NCBI GenBank assembly: GCA_964474905.1
Contig: CAYYUP010000007.1
Coordinates: forward strand, 92,487-156,486
Length of the DNA: 64,000 bases
Direction of reading: 5' to 3'
From: JADJRG01 sp964474905
GTDB lineage: Bacteria > Myxococcota_A > Polyangia > Nannocystales > Nannocystaceae
Positions 49,428-58,627 of this stretch are shown piece after piece (the first letter of the stretch is position 1; each line of letters begins with the position of its first letter). The translations under genes were made by a program, and so were the position numbers. A model generated the notes under the pieces. That model made no database searches. It was given only the letters and a program-made list of their open reading frames with translations, and was not told the origin of the DNA.

Positions 49428-50419
49428 CGGTTTTTCTCCTCATTTTGGGGTTCTTGTTGAATGGAAGGCGAGGGCGAACTCTTGGCCGCCACCATCAGCG
49501 CATCAAAGACGCATGCGGCGAGCAGTTCGACCTTGTAGGCGGTCATCGGCAGCGGTGCTGCGCCAGCGCTCGCCCGCTGCCCTGCGGCCCAAAAGAGCGA
49601 CTCGTCGACCCGCTCACCGATCAATTGACGCTCGACCTCCCGCAGGCGCAGCGGCGTATTGGCCACCGCTCCGACCGCAACCCGGGCGTCGAGGATCGAC
49701 TGCGAAGCACTAAGGCGCAGGCGCACAACAACCTCAACAAGCGCCCACTCAGCGCGAGCTCGGCTGCTCGCCCGCATGTAAGAGGCGCGCTCCTCCGACC
49801 AGGGCGCCGGCAGCTGCACGTGGGTAAGCAACGCGCCCTCTTCGAGCGTGTGATCGCGGATCGATTCGCCGATCTCGTAGAGCTGCGAGGCACTGCGATC
49901 CGAACCCCCAGCAACGCTCAGCCGCGCGTCCGAGGCCAACATCACCATGCCCAAGGTCGACGCATGCGGGGCGACACAGGGGCTGCTCTCAAAGCAAACA
50001 TGCCAGAGATGATCGCCCTGCCGCGCCCAGCACTCAGAGCCGCCCGACCTCAGACAGCGCACCGCAGGGTCGCGAAAATAGGCGCAGCGCACGGCCTGCA
50101 GGAGGTTGCCGCCGAGGGTCGCGACCTCGCGGATCTGCGGCGTGCCGAGACCACCGGCAGCCTCGGCGAGCGCCGGATAACGCTCGCGCACCCAGGGGTC
50201 CCGAGCGATCTCCGCGAGGCGCACAAGGGCACCGATCCGCAAGCCTTCGCCGCTGCGCTCGATGCTATCGAGACCCGCAAGATCGCGTAGATCTAGCACC
50301 GGTCGGACCGCCCCAAGCTGGCCGCTGCGCCGCTCCTGGAGGTCTGTACCGCCCGCGCGCACGTCGTGGCTCGAGCCGTGCGCGAGCGCCTCTTTGATCG
50401 TCTGTGGCAGTCGAATCAT
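49424..50419 (-). CDS. FAD-binding subunit of a xanthine/aldehyde oxidase-type enzyme, PaoB/YagS-like
   Basis: 331 residues from the ATG at 50419, which overlaps the stop of the upstream gene. FAD domain motifs: VRAGGTDLQERR (20-31) and ATLGGNLLQ (100-108). After that come C112, C122, C130, C142 and C148 in an inserted loop (RCAYFR, RCLRSGGSEC, HVCFESSPC), the pattern by which PaoB/YagS and 4-hydroxybenzoyl-CoA reductase beta subunits hold a [4Fe-4S] cluster. So electrons probably pass through an extra cluster. It works with the fused Fe-S/Moco subunit encoded just upstream. Confidence 0.9.
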   Translation of the reverse strand: MIRLPQTIKEALAHGSSHDVRAGGTDLQERRSGQLGAVRPVLDLRDLAGLDSIERSGEGLRIGALVRLAEIARDPWVRERYPALAEAAGGLGTPQIREVATLGGNLLQAVRCAYFRDPAVRCLRSGGSECWARQGDHLWHVCFESSPCVAPHASTLGMVMLASDARLSVAGGSDRSASQLYEIGESIRDHTLEEGALLTHVQLPAPWSEERASYMRASSRARAEWALVEVVVRLRLSASQSILDARVAVGAVANTPLRLREVERQLIGERVDESLFWAAGQRASAGAAPLPMTAYKVELLAACVFDALMVAAKSSPSPSIQQEPQNEEKNR

Positions 50420-53238
50420 GACTTCATCCTCAAGCCCGCAAGCACCCGGTCGGGGCGCAGCGGCATCTCGCGCGGGCGCCAACCCGTCGCGTGCCATACA
50501 GCGTTGGCGATCGCCGCCAGCGAAGGCAGAGTGCAGAGTTCGCTGAGACCGACACCACCTCCCTCGACGTCGTCAAAACCTCCCGGCACAAAATCGACAT
50601 GCACCGGAGTGCAGTCACCAATGCCGGCGATCCGGTAGTCCTCCAGACCCACGCTCACGGAGAAACCCCGCCGCGGATCGAGGCGTCGCTCCTCGTAGAG
50701 CCCGTAACTCGTACCTTGGAGAACACCGCCCTCGACCTGGTGTCGGGCCAACGTCTGGTTGTAGATCCGACCGACAGCGACGCCGACCCAGGTCTCGATC
50801 ACCCGCACCCGACCGAGCAGAGTATCGACCTCGACCCGCGACACCTGGGCGGCCGCCGACAGGTAACGACCGATGGAAACACCGGCGAGCGGCGGAGTGA
50901 CAAATCCCCCGCGATCCCGACGGCGCTTGCCGATCACCGTGATCACAGGCGTCTGCCGGAGCAGCTCGGACCACGACACAAACCGCTGACTGTCCCGCAC
51001 GCCGCCGCCGATAACCCACGCCTGGCGCATACCCAGCTTGCCCTGCGCGAGCTCTAAGAGTTCCTCTTGGAGCTGCCGGACGGCATCTTCGGCGGCCGGT
51101 CCGACAGTGCAGGCGGTGCGCGACCCGGCCGACATCGGTCCGTGCACAGCGCGAGAGCTACCGATCTCGACATACACGCGCGCACGATCGATCCCGAGGC
51201 CATCGGCGACGAGATCCGCGAGCAGAGTGCGAGTACCGGTGCCGATGTCCTGGGTCGCCGACGAGACGACAATCCCGTCGGGACCTGCGTCCAGACGGAT
51301 CCGCGAACCCGCCATCGTCAGGTAGGGCCAGGCCGCAGCGGCGATGCCGATGCCCCGCCGGTAACGCCCGCGATCGGCCTGCGGTTTCGGCCGACCTGTC
51401 CACTCAGACAGATTATCTGTCCATCGATAGACACGATCGCGAGCGTCGTTTTGGTTCCAGCGCCGACGCATTGCGATCGGATCTTCGCCGGCCTCGTGGG
51501 CCAACGCGTCGATCGACGACTCGAGGGCAAAAAACGCCGAAGGACCGCCGGGGCCACGAAAGGGGCAGCCCGGCGGCGTATTCGTGGTGACATCGAAGTC
51601 CTGAAGATCGAGACGCGCCTGCGGGTACATGATGCGCATCAAGGGCGTCGTCGCCGAGCCGATCGCCGCACCGCCGTCAGCGTAGGCCCGCGCCTTGATC
51701 GCGAGGTCGCCTCGCCGGCTGATCGCCGCCTCTACATCGGTGCGCACCTGGGGCCGGAGACCAGCCACGGTCAACTCCTCGCGACGATCGAGCACCAGCC
51801 GCACGGGGCGTTCGATCAGCCGCGCCAGCTCGACCGCCGCGATCGCCTCGGGCCGCAGTGTCGCCTTTGAGCCAAACCCACCGCCGATATGATCGGCTCG
51901 GACCTCGACGTCGGCGACCTCGAGACCAAAACGACGGGCCAAATCCTCCCCCATATGCCGTACCGCCTGCGTCGACATCCAGACCTCGAGCCCGCCCGCG
52001 GAGGTCCAGCGAGCGACACAAGCATGCGGCTCTAAACAGGTATGCGCCTGGGTCTGGGTACGAAAGCGGCCCTCGACCGCCGCCCGGTGGTGGCCATCCT
52101 TACCTGTCCAACGGGCCAGTACACGGTGATGCGAGCCGATCTTAAGGGGGCCGCGAACGTTGCCGCGCCAGCTCATCGGCAGCGCCGGTCCCTCGCTGTG
52201 GTTTGACGGCGATCGCCGGGACTCACCGCGAGCGTAGACGACCGGCGCATTCTCTTGCATCGCCTCCTCTAGGCTGAGCACGGGCGGCATCTCCCGCCAC
52301 TCGATCACCACCGCCGCCAGGGCGCGCTCGGCCGCAGCTTCGGTCTCGGCCGCGATCGCGAGGATCTCCTGGCCGACGTAGCGGACCTGATGCGCCGAGC
52401 CGATGAGCGGCACAACGCCGAGCACCCCCGGCATCGCCAGCGCTGCGCTCCAGTCGAGCTCCAAGATCTCAGCCGACGCCAGCGGCGAGCGCAGGATCCT
52501 CGCGTGGGCCATCTCGGGCAGGTCGACGTCGACCGTGTAGATCGCCGCACCTTTGACCTTGTCCGCGGCCTCGTAGCGCGGGCTCTGGCCGCCCGGCACA
52601 TCGTAGTCGCCGCGGCACGCAGCCTCGACCGCGCGGTAGATCGCCTGGTACGCGCCGCAGCGACAGAGGTGACCGCTGAGGGCATCGGCGATCACCTCGC
52701 GGGGCGGCGCAACCCTACCCTGCTCCGCCCGCCAGTCCTCGAAGAACGCCGCCGCCTCGACGACAAACCCGGGCGTACAAAAACCGCATTGCAGGGCATC
52801 CTCGCCGATGAAGGCCCGCTGGATCGTGTGCAGGCCGTCCGCCCCCGTAGCGAGCCCCTCGACGGTCGTCAACGAGCGACCGTGAAGCGCGACCGCAGGC
52901 AACAGACAGCTCGCAACCGGCCGCCCATCGAGCTGGATCGTGCAGGCGCCGCAAACCCCCTTGCCGCAGGATCGCTTGGCCCCGCGCAGGCCGAGATCAT
53001 CGCGAAGCACATCGAGCGCGAGCCTATCCGCATCGGCTCGGAGCTGCCGGGACTCGCCGTTGACCTCGCATTGCACAGCCACGCCCGCGGCAGCTTCGCC
53101 CGAGCCGGCAGAGCCCGGTGCACGAGCGCCGCGAACCCCGGGAGCACCCGACTTGCACCCCGCCGAGGCGGCCGCTCCCCCGGCCGTAAGCAGCGCTGTG
53201 CCGCGCAAAAAACCCCGTCGTGTCGTGCCCCGCTTCAT
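50416..53238 (-). CDS. Fused 2Fe-2S and molybdopterin subunits of a Tat-exported xanthine/aldehyde oxidase-type enzyme
   Basis: 940 residues. A Tat signal (TRRGFLRG, then Ala-rich segment, Cys28) implies folded export to the periplasm. Residues 55-210 are the small subunit with two [2Fe-2S] sites: C91, C96, C99, C111 and C151, C154, C192, C194 (CGFCTPGF, CRCGAY). From about 225 it is the large Moco subunit (YTVDVDLPEMAHARILRS, ADHIGGGFGSKA, TQDIGTGTRTL, HQVEGGVLQG) with the catalytic Glu in GVGLSELCTL near the end. In E. coli PaoABC these are separate proteins. First gene of a three-gene operon. Confidence 0.92.
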   Translation of the reverse strand: MKRGTTRRGFLRGTALLTAGGAAASAGCKSGAPGVRGARAPGSAGSGEAAAGVAVQCEVNGESRQLRADADRLALDVLRDDLGLRGAKRSCGKGVCGACTIQLDGRPVASCLLPAVALHGRSLTTVEGLATGADGLHTIQRAFIGEDALQCGFCTPGFVVEAAAFFEDWRAEQGRVAPPREVIADALSGHLCRCGAYQAIYRAVEAACRGDYDVPGGQSPRYEAADKVKGAAIYTVDVDLPEMAHARILRSPLASAEILELDWSAALAMPGVLGVVPLIGSAHQVRYVGQEILAIAAETEAAAERALAAVVIEWREMPPVLSLEEAMQENAPVVYARGESRRSPSNHSEGPALPMSWRGNVRGPLKIGSHHRVLARWTGKDGHHRAAVEGRFRTQTQAHTCLEPHACVARWTSAGGLEVWMSTQAVRHMGEDLARRFGLEVADVEVRADHIGGGFGSKATLRPEAIAAVELARLIERPVRLVLDRREELTVAGLRPQVRTDVEAAISRRGDLAIKARAYADGGAAIGSATTPLMRIMYPQARLDLQDFDVTTNTPPGCPFRGPGGPSAFFALESSIDALAHEAGEDPIAMRRRWNQNDARDRVYRWTDNLSEWTGRPKPQADRGRYRRGIGIAAAAWPYLTMAGSRIRLDAGPDGIVVSSATQDIGTGTRTLLADLVADGLGIDRARVYVEIGSSRAVHGPMSAGSRTACTVGPAAEDAVRQLQEELLELAQGKLGMRQAWVIGGGVRDSQRFVSWSELLRQTPVITVIGKRRRDRGGFVTPPLAGVSIGRYLSAAAQVSRVEVDTLLGRVRVIETWVGVAVGRIYNQTLARHQVEGGVLQGTSYGLYEERRLDPRRGFSVSVGLEDYRIAGIGDCTPVHVDFVPGGFDDVEGGGVGLSELCTLPSLAAIANAVWHATGWRPREMPLRPDRVLAGLRMKS

Positions 53239-53572
53239 TGTGTTTTGTGCCCTGTGTTTTGCGCCCTGTGCCCTGTGCCTCGGCGATCTCGCACCCTAGC
53301 AACGACGGCCCACCATTGCACGTTTTCGCGCTCCAGACCACCCATGTAGGGGGCATTTCCCTGGCCCAGGCGATGCTCGAGAAGGGCTCACGCGAGCCTC
53401 TACCAGACGGGTTCGGAAGGCTGGGTTCGCCCCGTCAAGCGCAATTGCGAAGCGCAACAGCTTCGCCCGTGCGGCCCAGCTCACAACAGCCGGCCTTCGT
53501 ACCTAGGGGCCCATATAAGCCACTTTCTCGCTATTCCTCGGCGGCATCGCTTGAGGTAGATTACGGCCTCGC
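53239..53572. other. Divergent intergenic region with CACAGGGC-type repeats
   Basis: 334 bases. Right before the oxidoreductase ATG (minus strand) the units CACAGGGC and CACAAAACACA are repeated four times over about 45 bases. The rest shows no gene or clear hairpin. It must contain promoters for the oxidoreductase operon and the sulfatase-like gene. Confidence 0.45.
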
Positions 53573-55780
53573 GTGCCCATCCAGCCGAAGTCCAACGACC
53601 GCAGCCTCCGCTCGTGGTTCGTCTCTGAACGGGGTACCCTGTCGGTGCGCCCCCACATCCTGCGCACGATCGCGATCGCGGCCCTGGTCTTCGCGACGCT
53701 CGCGGGCGGCGACATCGCGATCGCCAAGCTCTCCACCGACACCCCCTGGGGCACCGGCACCACCCGCATCTTCCTCTGGAGCGCCGGCCTGGGGCTCACG
53801 GTCGGGGCCCTTGGTGGCATCTTTTTGGGCTGCGTCGGCGCCCTTGTCGGTCGCCTCCGCGGCTGGTGGATCGTGCTGCTCTGGCTCGTTGTCGGCGGCC
53901 TGCTCTGCGACTGGCTCGTCGACGAACTCGGCGTGTTCGTGCGCCTGGGCACCCGCGACGACATGCAGGCAAAGGCCGCCCTGGTCGCGAGCATCGGCGC
54001 GGGTTTTGGGCTCATCGTCTTGGGTCTGCTCTCCCAACCGCGCCCCGAACGACCGCACGGTTGGCTCGCAGGTCAGCGCCCCCTCCTCCGCCTGCCGCTC
54101 TCCGCCGGCCTGGTCGCCGTCGCCGTGGCGATGATCTGGGTCGATCGCAACTTCGAGGTCGCGCAATACGAGAGCGCTCACCTGACGATGCGCTGGATGG
54201 CGATCGCCTCGATCACCGTCGCCGTGCTCGCCCAGCCGCGACTGCTCCGGCGACGACGCTGGCTGCTCGCCGCGCCCGGGCTCCTGCTCCTCAGCCTCGC
54301 CGTCGCCCCGCTGGTGATGATCACGCCCACGCACATGCGAGAGCTCGAAGCGATGCTCCGGCGGCCCTTCCCCACGGTCGCGATCGAGGTCATCCGACGC
54401 CTGGGCGACCCCGACAACGACGACTACTCGGTATTGCTTGGCGGCACCGACTGCGACCCCTTCAACCCCGACGTTTTCCCCGGCGCCGAAGAGATCCCTG
54501 GCAACGGCATCGACGACAACTGCCTACTCGGCGACGCACCCCGTCACGACGTCGACGCCGAGGAGATACCGGTCCCCAAGACCCAAGCGCCGACCAGCGT
54601 CGTCCTGATCACCGTCGATACCGTCGCCGCACTGCACACCTCACTTTACGGCCATAAAAACCGCAACATGCCCAACATCGAGCGCTGGGCAGAGGATGCG
54701 GCGGTCTTTGAGCGGGCTTACACTTCGGGCGGCTGGACCAGCCTCGCACTCTCATCGATGTTCCGCGGCCTCTATCCCCGAAGGCTGCGCTGGACCCGAG
54801 TCTTTGAGGCAAAAAACTTCCAGCTCCTGCGCCGACCGATCCCCGAGGACATCAAGGTGCGCATGATGTTTGGCCTGCCCGTCGAGGATCCTCGGCCGCC
54901 CCTCGCCTGGTACCTGCAACGCCGCGGCATGTACACCGTCGCCATCGTCAACGACTCCTTCACCGAGTTCCTGGACGCCAGCCATGGCACCGACACAGGC
55001 TATGAGCAGTACATTGATCTCGACGATCTCGACGTCAAGCGAGTGCACGACGATATGGTCAGTGATGCCGCGATCGAGGCGCTACACGACGTGCCCGACG
55101 ACCGGCCTTTTTTCATGTGGGTGCACTTCTTTGGGCCCCACTCGCCGAGTACCCGCCATCGCGGTGCCAAGACCTTCGGCAAGTCCCACGCCGGTCGCTA
55201 CGACCATGAGATCGCCTTTTTCGACCAAGAGGTGATCCGCCTGCTCGACGAAATCGAGACCCTCAACAAAGACCGCAATGTCGCGGTCATCATCGCCTCC
55301 GACCACGGCGAAGCTGTCAGCAAGCGCGGCCGCAACCACGGCATCGACCTCCGTGAGCAGGCGATTCGAATCCCCCTACTGCTCAAAGCGCCGGGCGTCG
55401 AACCGGGGCGCTATTGGCAGCTCTCTGGGCTCATTGATGTGATGCCGACCGTGCTCGCGCTCACCGAAACGCCGGGCCCCAAAAACCTCGACGGCCTCGA
55501 TCTCACGGCACTCATCGCCGCCCCCGAGGCCCACAAGCGGATCATGATCAGCGAGAACTGGCGCTTCAACCGTGAGGGCGAGTTTAACCGCAACTACGTC
55601 GCGGTCTTTGACGGCAAGCATAAGCTCACGCTTGATCTGCTGAGCGAGGCCAAGTCACTGCGACGCCAACGCGACGAAAACCGCAAAGAGAACCTGCTCG
55701 GCAGGCGCAGGGCCAAGCGCCTCCAGCACGCCCTGGATCTCTACCTCGAAGAGAACAACTCAGTCGATCTCAACGACTGA
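53573..55780 (+). CDS. Membrane sulfatase/phosphoesterase-like protein with a Ca-binding-type motif
   Basis: 735 residues from a GTG. Seven or so membrane helices (about 30-50, 65-90, 97-118, 137-153, 173-190, 205-220, 230-250). Residues 279-317 (DPDNDDYSVLLGGTDCDP then NGIDDNC) match the metal-binding repeat of MopE-like secreted proteins. From 340 an alkaline-phosphatase-superfamily domain: VVLITVDTV with D349, a candidate nucleophile Thr389 in WTSLALSS, FMWVHFFGPHSP, and SDHGEAVSKRGRNHG for metals. LtaS- or PgaB-like headgroup transfer at the outer face of the membrane is possible. The Ca-type motif between membrane and catalytic domain is unusual. Confidence 0.82.
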   Translation: MPIQPKSNDRSLRSWFVSERGTLSVRPHILRTIAIAALVFATLAGGDIAIAKLSTDTPWGTGTTRIFLWSAGLGLTVGALGGIFLGCVGALVGRLRGWWIVLLWLVVGGLLCDWLVDELGVFVRLGTRDDMQAKAALVASIGAGFGLIVLGLLSQPRPERPHGWLAGQRPLLRLPLSAGLVAVAVAMIWVDRNFEVAQYESAHLTMRWMAIASITVAVLAQPRLLRRRRWLLAAPGLLLLSLAVAPLVMITPTHMRELEAMLRRPFPTVAIEVIRRLGDPDNDDYSVLLGGTDCDPFNPDVFPGAEEIPGNGIDDNCLLGDAPRHDVDAEEIPVPKTQAPTSVVLITVDTVAALHTSLYGHKNRNMPNIERWAEDAAVFERAYTSGGWTSLALSSMFRGLYPRRLRWTRVFEAKNFQLLRRPIPEDIKVRMMFGLPVEDPRPPLAWYLQRRGMYTVAIVNDSFTEFLDASHGTDTGYEQYIDLDDLDVKRVHDDMVSDAAIEALHDVPDDRPFFMWVHFFGPHSPSTRHRGAKTFGKSHAGRYDHEIAFFDQEVIRLLDEIETLNKDRNVAVIIASDHGEAVSKRGRNHGIDLREQAIRIPLLLKAPGVEPGRYWQLSGLIDVMPTVLALTETPGPKNLDGLDLTALIAAPEAHKRIMISENWRFNREGEFNRNYVAVFDGKHKLTLDLLSEAKSLRRQRDENRKENLLGRRRAKRLQHALDLYLEENNSVDLND

Positions 55781-55846
55781 GCGGACATCCCGGTTCGTCA
55801 ACACCATGCGGGAGCGGCCGCTCGCATGCAGCGCTAAGCGGCGATT

Positions 55847-57079
55847 CTAATCAACCGTAACCACACCGGAGCGGCCGCTTCGGCCGGAGTTTTTGCCTCC
55901 GGTTGGCGCGGCTGCGGGCGCGGGCTCTTCGACCTTGGGTTTTATCGGGTAGGCCGCGTCGGCGAGCTCTGCGTCGCCTAATAGCAGCACCGCTGAGCAC
56001 TTCCCCGATCCGGGCGCCCCTTTCTTGCGCAGCGCCTTGGCGACGCAGCCGACGTAGCGCTTGGTGCCCTTGCCGTTGCCTCGCACCTCGCGGATCCGGC
56101 CATTTTTAAAGGTCCAGCGGATGCCAACCGCCGCGCCGTGGCCATCCTTGATGCACTCGTTGAGCGCCCGGCGATGGCGAGCCACGGCCCCTAACGAGGA
56201 GCGCAGGCCGCTCTCGCCGTACTGGCTCGAGAGACAGCTGAGGTCGCGGGCGACGATCCGTCGCTCGGTCATTGTCTCGGCCTGGGTGGTCAGCTGGAGG
56301 GAGCGCGAGGAGCCCGCGAGGCGCTTGGCGTTGTGGCAACCGTCCTCAATCCCAAGCTCGCAGGCGTCTTTAAAATGCGTGCGCGCCTTGTCGATATTTT
56401 GCGGGGCGCCGATGCCCTCGAAAAAACAGACCGCGAGTTGCAAACAGCCGCGCCCGCTGTAGCCGACACAGGCGCTGCTGTAAGCGGTGAGCGCCCGGGC
56501 CTTGTCGAGCGTCGTGCCTTTGGGATCAAAGAGCAGGTCACCCGCCATCGCACAGCCGTCGGCATCACCGACGCCGCAGGCCTTCTCGTAAAGCTCGACC
56601 GCTTGCTCCTTGTCGCGAGCGCCGACCCGGCCCTCGTTGAGGATCGCCGCGCTCGCCATGCACCCGAGTGGACGCCCGCCCTCGCAGGCTTTCTTGGCGT
56701 AATCGAGTTCCGCCTCGGTATCGGCTTGCCTCGCAGCTAACTCAAAACGTCGTTCGCAGCCCTCTTCGTTGTCCAACTCGCAGGCGCGCTCGAAGTAGTG
56801 GGCCGCCTTGCGGATGTCCTTTTGGCCACCCGAGCCCTTCTCGTGCAGCACCGCCAGGCGAAAGCAGGAGAACGCGTCGTTATCCTCGTCGCAAAGCCGC
56901 TCTAAGGGCTCGAGTGCTGCCTCCTCTTCGCCCTCCCAGAGCGCCGCTTCGACTTCTTCGACGCAGCCCGCCCCCATGCAACCGTCGTCGACAGGTGCCT
57001 GGGTCTTTTCTCGATGGCAGCCGAAAACGACCGCCACAGACACCACAACAAGACTTACGGGGCCAACCCAGAGACGCAC
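55847..57079 (-). CDS. Sel1-like (TPR-type) repeat lipoprotein
   Basis: 410 residues from a GTG. Lipobox VFGC (Cys21). Residues 50-260 hold about six Sel1-like repeats of the Cys-containing sort (AAHYFERACELDNEEGCERR, AVELYEKACGVGDADGCAMA, ARTHFKDACELGIEDGC), where paired Cys often bond within a repeat. The C-terminal 140 residues contain a domain with ALNECIKDGHGAAVGIRWTFKNG and RYVGCVAKALRKK, seen in many myxobacterial lipoproteins, and a Pro/Ala tail. Probably a scaffold at the outer membrane. Confidence 0.85.
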   Translation of the reverse strand: MRLWVGPVSLVVVSVAVVFGCHREKTQAPVDDGCMGAGCVEEVEAALWEGEEEAALEPLERLCDEDNDAFSCFRLAVLHEKGSGGQKDIRKAAHYFERACELDNEEGCERRFELAARQADTEAELDYAKKACEGGRPLGCMASAAILNEGRVGARDKEQAVELYEKACGVGDADGCAMAGDLLFDPKGTTLDKARALTAYSSACVGYSGRGCLQLAVCFFEGIGAPQNIDKARTHFKDACELGIEDGCHNAKRLAGSSRSLQLTTQAETMTERRIVARDLSCLSSQYGESGLRSSLGAVARHRRALNECIKDGHGAAVGIRWTFKNGRIREVRGNGKGTKRYVGCVAKALRKKGAPGSGKCSAVLLLGDAELADAAYPIKPKVEEPAPAAAPTGGKNSGRSGRSGVVTVD

Positions 57080-57220
57080 AGATCTATGGAAGACGACCGC
57101 CGCCGCGACGTCAACCCTCGATTCTTGAGGCGCGCTCGAGAACCATCAAGAACAATCAAGAACGCCCACAGGACACAACGCAGACCCCGCACATGTAGAG
57201 CGCGAGCGACATCAAAGCGC

Positions 57221-58522
57221 TCAGGAGGGTGCCTCGCAGGCGGCGCGCAGCTGCTCGTAAATCGCCGGGTGGTTCTGCAACTGATGATGCATCACGCCGC
57301 CGAAGTGACGGGTATCGATCGGAAACACGCGGGTTTCAAATACGGGCCCCTGCGCGCTCGGAACCCGGACCAGGAGATCACCGACGAGCCTACCGAGCGG
57401 GTGCTCGGGATCCTCGGTCACCGTCGCCGAGACAAAGTGATAAGTGACCCGATCGAGGAGCGGAATCTCGCGCACGCCCGCCTCGCTCTCCGCATCGGGA
57501 TCGCGGCCAAACCAATCCTCGTCGCAGAGTGCACCCCATCGAAGATCCTTGATGCCCGCGCTGCGCGAGCGCAGAAGACGGCCGCAGATCTGAGTCGCCG
57601 GTGTATCCACTGCGCCGAGTGCAGCCGCCACAACCTGGCCCACTCGCTCGAGCGGAGCGCCCCGATGCGGCGTGCCCAAACAAAAGACGCGGCGGAGATC
57701 GGCGACCCACGAGAGACCCTCGCTGTCGGCGTAGTGGCAGGCGCTCCGAATCACCAGGCCGCCCATGCTGTGACCGACCAGCACGATCTCCTCGATCGCC
57801 CGGGGATAGCTGTCGACAAGGCGCTGGAGTTCGCGAGCCAGCAGGCGGCCGTTCTCGGAGACATGACGGCCGCTGTTGTAGCGGACAAAGATCGAGGTGC
57901 AGCCCAGGTCTCTGGCCAGCAGCGTTCCAAAACTCGCCGCCGGATCGCCGTGATACGCCTCCGACTCGAGCGTCCAGGACCACTCGGTGGTCGCCAGCCC
58001 GTGCACAAAGATCACGACCCTGGAGCTCGCCTCCGGCAACGCCGCGCGCATCGAGAGGGCATCAAGTCGCAGGTAGCGATCGCCGTAACGCATCGTCATG
58101 CCGAGCGCGAGGCCGTTGTGCTTTGCGTGCAACGCATCACCGATCACCCCGTTGACCAACCCGAGCGCGGCGTCGCCTAACCAGCGGGCCGTTCCTGTTA
58201 CATCCGAGCGCATGGGCAAGGGCTGCGGCAGGGCGAGATCGGTATCCGCCTTGCCGACCGACAACGCCGCCTCGGCGACATCGATGCCGACGTCACTGAT
58301 CGCCTCGATCGCGCGGTTGACCCCCCGAATTGTGCCGAGAACCCCCGACGTCGTCCGCCTGCGCAGGCCATCGACCCGCTCCGCCGACGGAGCCAACGAC
58401 GGGATCGCCCCCAGTACCCGCATCACCGAGCGCGAACTCGACTCGTGCCCCTCTTGCACGAGCTCTGTCGTGTGATCAACCGCGTCGTGGATCAGGGCCT
58501 TAAGCCCCCGTAAGCGCTGCAT
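57221..58522 (-). CDS. Alpha/beta hydrolase (lipase/PGAP1-like)
   Basis: 433 residues. The catalytic region has FVHGLATTEWSW (oxyanion loop, 172-183), VLVGHSMGGLVIRSA with nucleophile Ser252, and LGTPHRGAPLERVG. A His near the C-terminus (FPIDTRHFGGVMHH) and an Asp in between would complete the triad. The 160 N-terminal residues are helical and unlike standard lipases, with no signal peptide. The GTPHxG motif is shared with PGAP1-like and triacylglycerol lipases; the substrate is probably an ester or lipid. Alone, upstream of leuS in the transcription sense. Confidence 0.85.
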   Translation of the reverse strand: MQRLRGLKALIHDAVDHTTELVQEGHESSSRSVMRVLGAIPSLAPSAERVDGLRRRTTSGVLGTIRGVNRAIEAISDVGIDVAEAALSVGKADTDLALPQPLPMRSDVTGTARWLGDAALGLVNGVIGDALHAKHNGLALGMTMRYGDRYLRLDALSMRAALPEASSRVVIFVHGLATTEWSWTLESEAYHGDPAASFGTLLARDLGCTSIFVRYNSGRHVSENGRLLARELQRLVDSYPRAIEEIVLVGHSMGGLVIRSACHYADSEGLSWVADLRRVFCLGTPHRGAPLERVGQVVAAALGAVDTPATQICGRLLRSRSAGIKDLRWGALCDEDWFGRDPDAESEAGVREIPLLDRVTYHFVSATVTEDPEHPLGRLVGDLLVRVPSAQGPVFETRVFPIDTRHFGGVMHHQLQNHPAIYEQLRAACEAPS

Positions 58523-58627
58523 CGCGGGAGCATAAGAGCTGCCCGCCGGAGCGCCAGGCCGGGGGGCTCCGCGTCAGGTCACAAACCCGGCAGGTCAAAA
58601 ACCCGGCTCGCCTGCGCGAGCTAGCGA

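Noticed and set aside
49445..50290. Open frame of 281 codons on the plus strand
   Set aside because: Antisense to the FAD-subunit gene, with no domain; treated as a shadow.
53239..53283. CACAGGGC repeats considered as an operator array
   Set aside because: Spacing is irregular and the units merge into A-rich runs; kept only as a low-complexity region.
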